Assembly: GCA_964386385.1 (NCBI GenBank)
Contig: CAYLRN010000007.1
Coordinates: 70,171-134,170 of the forward strand
Direction: 5' to 3'
Origin: RUG572 sp964386385
GTDB taxonomy: Bacteria > Verrucomicrobiota > Kiritimatiellia > RFP12 > UBA1067
Length of the DNA: 64,000 nt
Shown here piece by piece: positions 59,819-64,000 of the stretch (the stretch's first letter is position 1; the number at the start of each line of letters is the position of its first letter). The translations under genes were made by a program, and so were the position numbers. The notes under the pieces are model-generated. The model worked only from the letters and a program-made list of their open reading frames with translations, searched no databases and was not told the DNA's origin.

Positions 59819-60412
59819 CTACACGGCGGACATAGATGTCGCGCCCTGCCAATTCTCCGCAACGAGGTCGAGGTCCAATGCGCCTTTGAGTGCGGCGTTG
59901 ACGTGGGAAAAGAGGACGGCGCCGGCGCAGGCGTCGTAGAGGGCGTCGTGCCATGTGCGGCCGGGGCAGAGGGCGTCCACCTGCGGTTTCAGTCCGAACG
60001 TCAGCATGAGGTCACCGAGCGCATAGGACTTGAGCGTCGGCCAGAACCTGCGCACGATGCGGAGGGTGTCGAGCCAGGGGCCGAACGGGGTGAGGGGGGC
60101 GTACTTCTCCAGCATTGTCCGTTCCGTGGATGCGTTGTGCGCGACAAGCGGAACGCCCTTGAGGAAGGCCGACAGTTTCGGCCAGACGTCCATGACCGTC
60201 GGGGAGTTCGCAAGTTCCTGTCGCATTTCCGCCCAGCGTCCGGGCGCGCGCCGTGAAAAGGGGCGGTTGGCGGCGACGTTGAAGAACGTCTCCCACTGCG
60301 TTCCGGGAACGGGCTTTCCGTCCTCTATCGCCACAAGGCCGATCTGCCACGGCTCGTTCGGCCATCCCCTGACCGAACCCGTTGTCTCGAAGTCAAGCGA
60401 AACGCATCTCAA
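59819..60412 (-). CDS. DEDDh 3'-5' exonuclease (DnaQ/epsilon-like)
   Basis: 197 residues. ExoI motif SLDFETTG at the N-terminus, ExoII in PLVAHNASTER, and ExoIII as WHDALYDACAGAVLF with His-x4-Asp. The protein is short and stands alone, like ExoX/DnaQ-type repair exonucleases. It removes 3' nucleotides from DNA or RNA. The last few codons (WQGAT) run through half of a GGCGCGAC-type palindrome (59837-59850), so its end may have been shaped by repeat insertion. It follows tRNA-Gln by 32 bp on the same strand. Confidence 0.88.
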   Translation of the reverse strand: MRCVSLDFETTGSVRGWPNEPWQIGLVAIEDGKPVPGTQWETFFNVAANRPFSRRAPGRWAEMRQELANSPTVMDVWPKLSAFLKGVPLVAHNASTERTMLEKYAPLTPFGPWLDTLRIVRRFWPTLKSYALGDLMLTFGLKPQVDALCPGRTWHDALYDACAGAVLFSHVNAALKGALDLDLVAENWQGATSMSAV

Positions 60413-60444
60413 CGCGGCAGTTCCAGTGCATTGCCAAAAAAAAA

Positions 60445-60518
60445 TGGTTGTCCGGATTGGATTCGAACCAATTCGAAGGGTATCAAAAACCCCTATGCTG
60501 CCATTACATCACCGGACA
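60445..60518 (-). tRNA. tRNA-Gln(TTG)
   Basis: 74 nt on the minus strand with encoded CCA. Acceptor TGTCCGG/CCGGACA, anticodon loop TTTTGAT with TTG (plus-strand 60484-60486), T-loop TTCGAAT. Followed on the minus strand by a nine-T run. Confidence 0.95.
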
Positions 60519-60541
60519 GTGGAAGCGGGAGGCGGACGAAG

Positions 60542-60570
60542 ATTGTACCACCTCCCGCAGGCAAACGCAA
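60542..60570 (-). promoter_or_regulatory. Promoter of tRNA-Gln within an inverted repeat
   Basis: Minus strand TTGCGT, 17-bp spacer, TGG-extended TACAAT. Its -10 lies in the 18-base loop of a perfect GCGGGAGG/CCTCCCGC inverted repeat (60525-60558). Confidence 0.75.
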
Positions 60571-60580
60571 CAGGCGCGCG

Positions 60581-61651
60581 TCACTTCACGATGGGAGTGA
60601 GCACGATGTTGCGGAAGTCGGCGTCGGAATGGTCGCCCTGGATGTAGAGCGGGCCGGGGACGAACTCGTCGCTCGTGATGGCGCCGCCGGTGCAGCCGAG
60701 GATGGGCTGGTTGTCGATGATGTTCACGCCGTTGAGGACGACCGTGACGTGGCGCTTGTAGAGCGTGACGTCGACGTGCTGCCATTCGTTGGCGGGCTTT
60801 TCGGCGGCCACGCGGGGCGTGATGCGTCCGTAGAACGCCGCCATGTTGTGGCAGTCGACGGGCTTGCCGTAGCTGTCGAGGACCTGAATCTCGTATATGC
60901 CGCGCAGGTAGACGCCGGAGTTGCATCCCGGCAGGACCTTGACGTCGTAGGAGAGCTTGAAGTCGAAGAAATCGCTGCGCTTCGTCTTGATGTTGGCGCT
61001 CGCCCCGTCGCGCTTGCCGTCCTTGGTGCGCTTGATGCGGTTGGAGAGGACACCGTCCTTGAGCGACCAGCCGAAGTAGTTCTTGCCCATCGCCTCCCAT
61101 TCGCCGAGACCGCCGGCGAGAAGGTCGACCGGCTTGCCGAGGACGATTTCGGAAAGGTCCGGCGCGGCCGGGAGGGCGGGAATGCGCTTGGCCTTGACGA
61201 CTTCGGGCTTGCCGACGGGCTTGCCGGCGCCGTCGGTGGTGGCGAAGGTGACATCGGCTTCCGCGCCGTTGGCCTTGAGCGTCGTGACGCGGACGCGGGC
61301 CTTGGCGGGGTCCTTGTCGCCGCGGACGGTCTGCTTCATCGTGGCTGTCGTTCCGTCGATGGAGACGTCGCGCTGCGGGTTGGGCGAGCCGCCGCCCCAC
61401 AGGAGGGAGGCCGAGGCAGAGCCCTTGGCGTCCTTGAAGATTCCGAGCCAGAACGCGCCGGGCTTCTGAATCGCCCAGCGGCCTTCCGCGCCCTTGCACG
61501 TGCAGTCCGCGCACTTGCACGCTTCGCCGCAGGCGCAGACGTTGGAGGCGGCGGTGCAGCCGCATTTCGCCGCCACGTTCGCGGACTGGCAGCCGGCAAT
61601 CGCGACGGACACGACACCCGCCGCAAACAGGGTAATCAATGCATTTTTCAT
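60581..61651 (-). CDS. DUF1080 lipoprotein with metallothionein-like segment
   Basis: 356 residues from the ATG at 61651. A lipoprotein signal ends at Cys21 (VAIAGC). Directly after it, residues 30-52 hold eight Cys (30, 32, 39, 41, 45, 47, 50, 52) in CxC/CxxC spacing, like a short metallothionein. Residues ~58-170 are a Lys/Gly/Ala-rich beta region, and ~195-356 form the DUF1080 (3-keto-disaccharide hydrolase) jelly roll, with FFDFKLSYDVKVLPGCNSGVYLRG, NEWQHVDVTLYKRHVTVVLNGV and GPLYIQGDHSDADFRNI. DUF1080 proteins act on or bind sugars outside the cytoplasm. A -10 box lies 7 nt from the ATG. Confidence 0.8.
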   Translation of the reverse strand: MKNALITLFAAGVVSVAIAGCQSANVAAKCGCTAASNVCACGEACKCADCTCKGAEGRWAIQKPGAFWLGIFKDAKGSASASLLWGGGSPNPQRDVSIDGTTATMKQTVRGDKDPAKARVRVTTLKANGAEADVTFATTDGAGKPVGKPEVVKAKRIPALPAAPDLSEIVLGKPVDLLAGGLGEWEAMGKNYFGWSLKDGVLSNRIKRTKDGKRDGASANIKTKRSDFFDFKLSYDVKVLPGCNSGVYLRGIYEIQVLDSYGKPVDCHNMAAFYGRITPRVAAEKPANEWQHVDVTLYKRHVTVVLNGVNIIDNQPILGCTGGAITSDEFVPGPLYIQGDHSDADFRNIVLTPIVK

Positions 61652-61658
61652 GAGAGGT

Positions 61659-61667
61659 AGTATATCA
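61659..61667 (-). promoter_or_regulatory. Extended -10 abutting the DUF1080 start
   Basis: Minus strand TGA-TATACT, 7 nt before the ATG at 61651, with no ribosome site between; suggests a leaderless mRNA. Confidence 0.6.
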
Positions 61668-61789
61668 TAGAGAAGGAACGCCCGCATTGGGAAATTTCCC
61701 GCCGAATGCATCGCCTGATCGTCCGAAGCATGGGGGGTTGGGCGAAGCATGGAGGCATATTTCGTCCGCACCGTAATCTCATTTAACGA

Positions 61790-61818
61790 TTGCATTGCCT
61801 CCATGCCTCTGATACACT
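61790..61818 (+). promoter_or_regulatory. Promoter of the unknown charged protein
   Basis: TTGCAT (61790-61795), 17-bp spacer, TGA-extended TACACT (61813-61818), 31 bp before the ATG. Confidence 0.75.
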
Positions 61819-61849
61819 TTCAGACGTCAGGAAAAACAAGGAGCAGACG

Positions 61850-62989
61850 ATGGACGCGACAGAAAACGGAAGGGAAGGCAGTCATGCGCCAGGGGAAGTC
61901 TTGAACGATGCCAAAACCGCGAATGCGCAGGACAAGGCGGAACGCGCGTGGCGGGCGGTATACGAACCGGTCGAGCGGGCCATCGTCGAGGAGCACGAAA
62001 GGCGCGTGGCCAATCGCGTCCGGCGCCAGCGGGAGAGAGTGGAGGAAAAACGGCGGGAGAGAGGCGACTTGCTGGAGGCAACGGAGGGCTTTTCCGTCGT
62101 CTGGGAGCGCGAAGCGTGGACTTATGAGAAGATGGTGGCGTGGGCGGACGGGAAGCCGTGGATTCTCATGTACCTCGCCCGCGCCGTCCAGAAGGAGGCG
62201 GCGCGGCTGATCGACCGTCTGCGCCATGCCGAACGCCGCCCGACGTACTACGAGGCCGAGAACGCCCGCCGCCGCGCACTTGCCGCAGAAAGGCGGCGGA
62301 TCCGGAAACGCACCACCACGAACCCCTGCCCGACACGCGAACAGATTCTCGACGGGTGGCTGCACCGCTCCGAGTCGCACGAGGCGACGATTCGCTTCGG
62401 CAGCCTCATAATGGACCTGGAATGCCATCTCGACAACAGCCTTGTCCGCGACGACGACGGCGCAATCGTCGGGCGGCGCGGCGGCGTGAAGCGCTGGCTC
62501 CAGGAGAACATCCCCGCCCTCTATCTCCGCTACACGACCGTAATGCGCCACAAGGCCGCCGCGCAGAAGCTCCGCCAGATCGCCGAGCTCCGCGATCCCA
62601 CGCCAGCTTCCGCCATCGTCGCCCCGCCAGTCGAATGCGATGACACGGACAATGCGAGATTGCGGTGCGGACGAAATCCAATTGGCAACGAACCAAGTGG
62701 CGCGGAAAGTCATGGCAATGTCGAATTGGCATCCACCAGTGATCGCATTGCCCATGCCCAGGCGATATGGCAGGAGGTCGTGGCGGGGATTGGAAACAGT
62801 CCGACGGCTCTGATGACGCGAATCGACGCGCTTCTGTCCCCGCTCCAGGCGGCGGAAGATGGCGAAATGCTCATGGAATGGAAGAGGAGATACATTAACG
62901 AGATTACGGCGCGGACGAAATCACATTGCGGAAGACAACCCAAATGGCCTTCTGCGGCAGATTCAGAGCCAAGGCACAGAACCGTATGA
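61850..62989 (+). CDS. Unknown Arg/Glu-rich protein
   Basis: 379 residues from the ATG at 61850 with AAGGAG at 61838-61843. Residues ~25-75 are highly charged and probably a coiled coil (VERAIVEEHERRVANRVRRQ). A second helical, basic zone lies at ~115-160, then a compact region (REQILDGWLHRSESHEATIRFGSLIMDLECHLDN, ~165-240). No domain recognised; nucleic-acid binding is possible from the charge pattern. After the stop the same frame stays open for ~74 codons, so the protein may once have been longer. Confidence 0.65.
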   Translation: MDATENGREGSHAPGEVLNDAKTANAQDKAERAWRAVYEPVERAIVEEHERRVANRVRRQRERVEEKRRERGDLLEATEGFSVVWEREAWTYEKMVAWADGKPWILMYLARAVQKEAARLIDRLRHAERRPTYYEAENARRRALAAERRRIRKRTTTNPCPTREQILDGWLHRSESHEATIRFGSLIMDLECHLDNSLVRDDDGAIVGRRGGVKRWLQENIPALYLRYTTVMRHKAAAQKLRQIAELRDPTPASAIVAPPVECDDTDNARLRCGRNPIGNEPSGAESHGNVELASTSDRIAHAQAIWQEVVAGIGNSPTALMTRIDALLSPLQAAEDGEMLMEWKRRYINEITARTKSHCGRQPKWPSAADSEPRHRTV

Positions 62990-63161
62990 GGCGGAACGCG
63001 ACATCATCCGGCATCTCGGCCGACTGTTGCGTCCGCCGATACTGCGAATGCGCTGTCCATCAGGGTCTCGAAGCAGACGAATGCGACGCGGATTCGCAAG
63101 GCTGTTAGGACATGGCATCCGCCAGAACTCTTCGTCGCGGCAAAACAGGAAATAAAATCCG

Positions 63162-63538
63162 CTGAACGAAACATTCAAGAAGAAGTTGCTTGGACTGACA
63201 TGGGACGACCTTGAGGAGTGGGCGGGCAGACGCGCGGTGTCGCGCGGGAAGGGCTACTTTCCGAAGTTGAAGACGTGGTGGGAACGCCCGATGGCGCAAT
63301 AGTCGCGCGCGTCTATGAAACCAGCGACTATCTCACACGAATCAGCCTTGACGCGAACGAGAAGCTGGATGGCGAATGCTCCTGCCCTGTCGGCTTCCGC
63401 TGCAAGCATATGGTGGCGCTCATCCTCGTCGCTGCCAAGCGGCTGAAAGACGGCAAGGACATTGCGCCCTGCGACATCGACAGCTCGTATTATCAGAAGA
63501 TCAAGAGCGAATTCGATGAAATGAGCGAATCAGGGTGA
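63162..63538 (+). pseudogene. SWIM zinc-finger protein, frameshifted
   Basis: The family text starts in one frame (LNETFKKK from a CTG at 63162, then LTWDDLEEWAGRRAVSRGKGYF) and continues in another (EVEDVVGTPDGAIVARV ... LDGECSCPVGFRCKHMVALIL). The shift needs one missing base near 63258-63262. The SWIM motif CxC-x(n)-CxH (CSCPVGFRCKH) is intact in the second part. There is also no ATG at the expected start. SWIM domains bind DNA or proteins. An IS30-type element abuts the 3' end. A sequencing error cannot be excluded. Confidence 0.7.
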
Positions 63539-64000
63539 ATTGCAATCGAAATGGCTCACCTCGCCGAAGATTCCCGCGATGCACTTCGGCAGCGTTCTGA
63601 ACTGTCTCATACTTTCTCCTTTTCTTCGTGGACGACCTGCGCTCCGCCCCGCGCGTCCCCGCCGCCGGCGGCCGCCCGCTCCGCCGCCGCCCTGGCGGCG
63701 GCGCCGAACTCGGCGGCGGTGAGGCCGCCGAGCGAGGGGCGGTGTATCGAGTTGACCCACCGCTCGAGGGCGGCCACCTCCGCGCGCGTGCACCGCGAGA
63801 AGTCGGTCCCCTTCGGGAAGACCCTGCGGACGATGCGGCTGCAGTTCTCTACGGAGCCCTTCTCCCACGAGGCGTAGGCCCTCGTGTAGTGGACGGCGCA
63901 CCCGAGCTCGCGGCCGATGGCCTCCGGGTCGAGGAACTCGCAGCAGTTGTCGGTGGTGACGGACTTCGCGCCGGCCGTCGCGCCGCGCCGGCGCATCCTC
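63534..64000 (-). mobile_element. IS30-family insertion sequence, partial
   Basis: Transposase C-terminal part plus ~70 bp of non-coding end, running off the right edge. The probable element end lies close to the SWIM stop codon. A 26-residue frame (MRQFRTLPKCIAGIFGEV...) overlaps the transposase stop by ATGA and may be part of the element's end. Confidence 0.65.
63607..64000 (-). CDS. IS30-family transposase, C-terminal fragment
   Basis: About 131 residues are visible; the N-terminal helix-turn-helix and the first catalytic Asp are beyond the window. The DDE core is clear: SVTTDNCCEF with the second Asp, and YASWEKGSVENCSRIVRRVFPKGTDF with the catalytic Glu region, followed by LERWVNSIHRPSLGGLTAAEF. 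The last ~35 residues are Ala/Gly-rich. The enzyme would move its own element by copy-out or cut-and-paste. No stop interrupts the visible part. Confidence 0.9.
   Translation of the reverse strand, partial: RMRRRGATAGAKSVTTDNCCEFLDPEAIGRELGCAVHYTRAYASWEKGSVENCSRIVRRVFPKGTDFSRCTRAEVAALERWVNSIHRPSLGGLTAAEFGAAARAAAERAAAGGGDARGGAQVVHEEKEKV

Noticed and set aside
62859..63155. Plus-strand open frame between the unknown protein and the SWIM gene
   Set aside because: Arg/Ser-rich shadow text overlapping the end of the real gene in another frame; no ribosome site.

Overview
The window is high-GC (by eye about 63-66 %) bacterial DNA with dense short-spaced genes, GTG and TTG starts, many ATGA stop/start overlaps and intergenic GC palindromes. 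The gene content suggests a host-associated member of Verrucomicrobiota/Kiritimatiellota (PVC superphylum). Pointers are a prepilin cassette resembling the 'Verru_Chthon' sets, large secreted proteins with LamG-like, Calx-beta-like and PPC-like modules, a DUF1080 lipoprotein, GH106-like and sialidase enzymes, and a hydrazine-synthase-alpha-like cytochrome protein. This assignment is inference; there is no rRNA gene or other phylogenetic marker to test it.

Layout. 1-3116: tail of an iron alcohol dehydrogenase, an AlbA_2/Schlafen-type regulator, a GNAT acetyltransferase and PncC. 3339-7799: a glycerol-3-phosphate module (OPA transporter, fused GlpA/[2Fe-2S]/second flavoprotein, DUF1667 protein). 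7930-17840: one long co-directional prepilin cluster (GspF/PilC platform, seven class III prepilins, one 1042-aa GspK/PilX-like protein, one unknown acidic protein). 17907-19321: a 67-aa protein, a DUF2335 membrane protein and ProC. 19538-21252 (minus): two envelope proteins of unknown function, one with a GspF-like N-terminal domain. 21503-23364: tRNA-Arg, initiator tRNA-Met, a repeat-rich gap, an L,D-transpeptidase and tRNA-Pro. 23384-29934: a four-repeat LamG-like surface protein and an HzsA-like diheme protein fused to an FGE-like domain. 30021-36261: aldolase, an RlmI-like methyltransferase, an Eco29kI-like restriction-modification pair, an NrnA-like DHH phosphoesterase and an ELM1-like protein. 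36242-41716: GH106-like enzyme (minus), IF-1, ABC-F ATPase, dCMP deaminase. 41919-47742: a sialic-acid module (AraC regulator, NanA-type lyase, NanM-symporter fusion on minus; divergent secreted sialidase on plus). 48276-58962: a Cys-rich exported protein with a structured leader, a parvulin-like lipoprotein and two giant exoproteins, the first with two thioredoxin-like CxxC sites. 59182-61651 (minus): Cys-rich lipoprotein, DEDDh exonuclease, tRNA-Gln, and a DUF1080 lipoprotein with a metallothionein-like segment. 61850-64000: an unknown charged protein, a frameshifted SWIM zinc-finger gene and an IS30-type transposase running off the edge.

How the parts fit together. The sialidase can release sialic acid, the NanM-like domain and symporter can epimerise and import it, and the lyase can cleave it; with the GH106-like enzyme and the LamG proteins this suggests a glycan forager. 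The prepilin cassette, envelope proteins and giant exoproteins point to heavy investment in the cell surface. Peptidase, assembly ATPase and secretin for the pilus-like system are not in the window.

Regulatory style. Promoters recur in one form: TTGCrT-like -35, 17-bp spacer, TAtAAT-like -10, usually preceded by TGN (most often TGG). Three minus-strand genes have such a -10 only 7-8 nt from the ATG, which suggests leaderless mRNAs. Two families of short palindromes and arrays of a degenerate TTAAGTGG octamer fill the larger gaps. No CRISPR array, rRNA gene or replication origin was seen.
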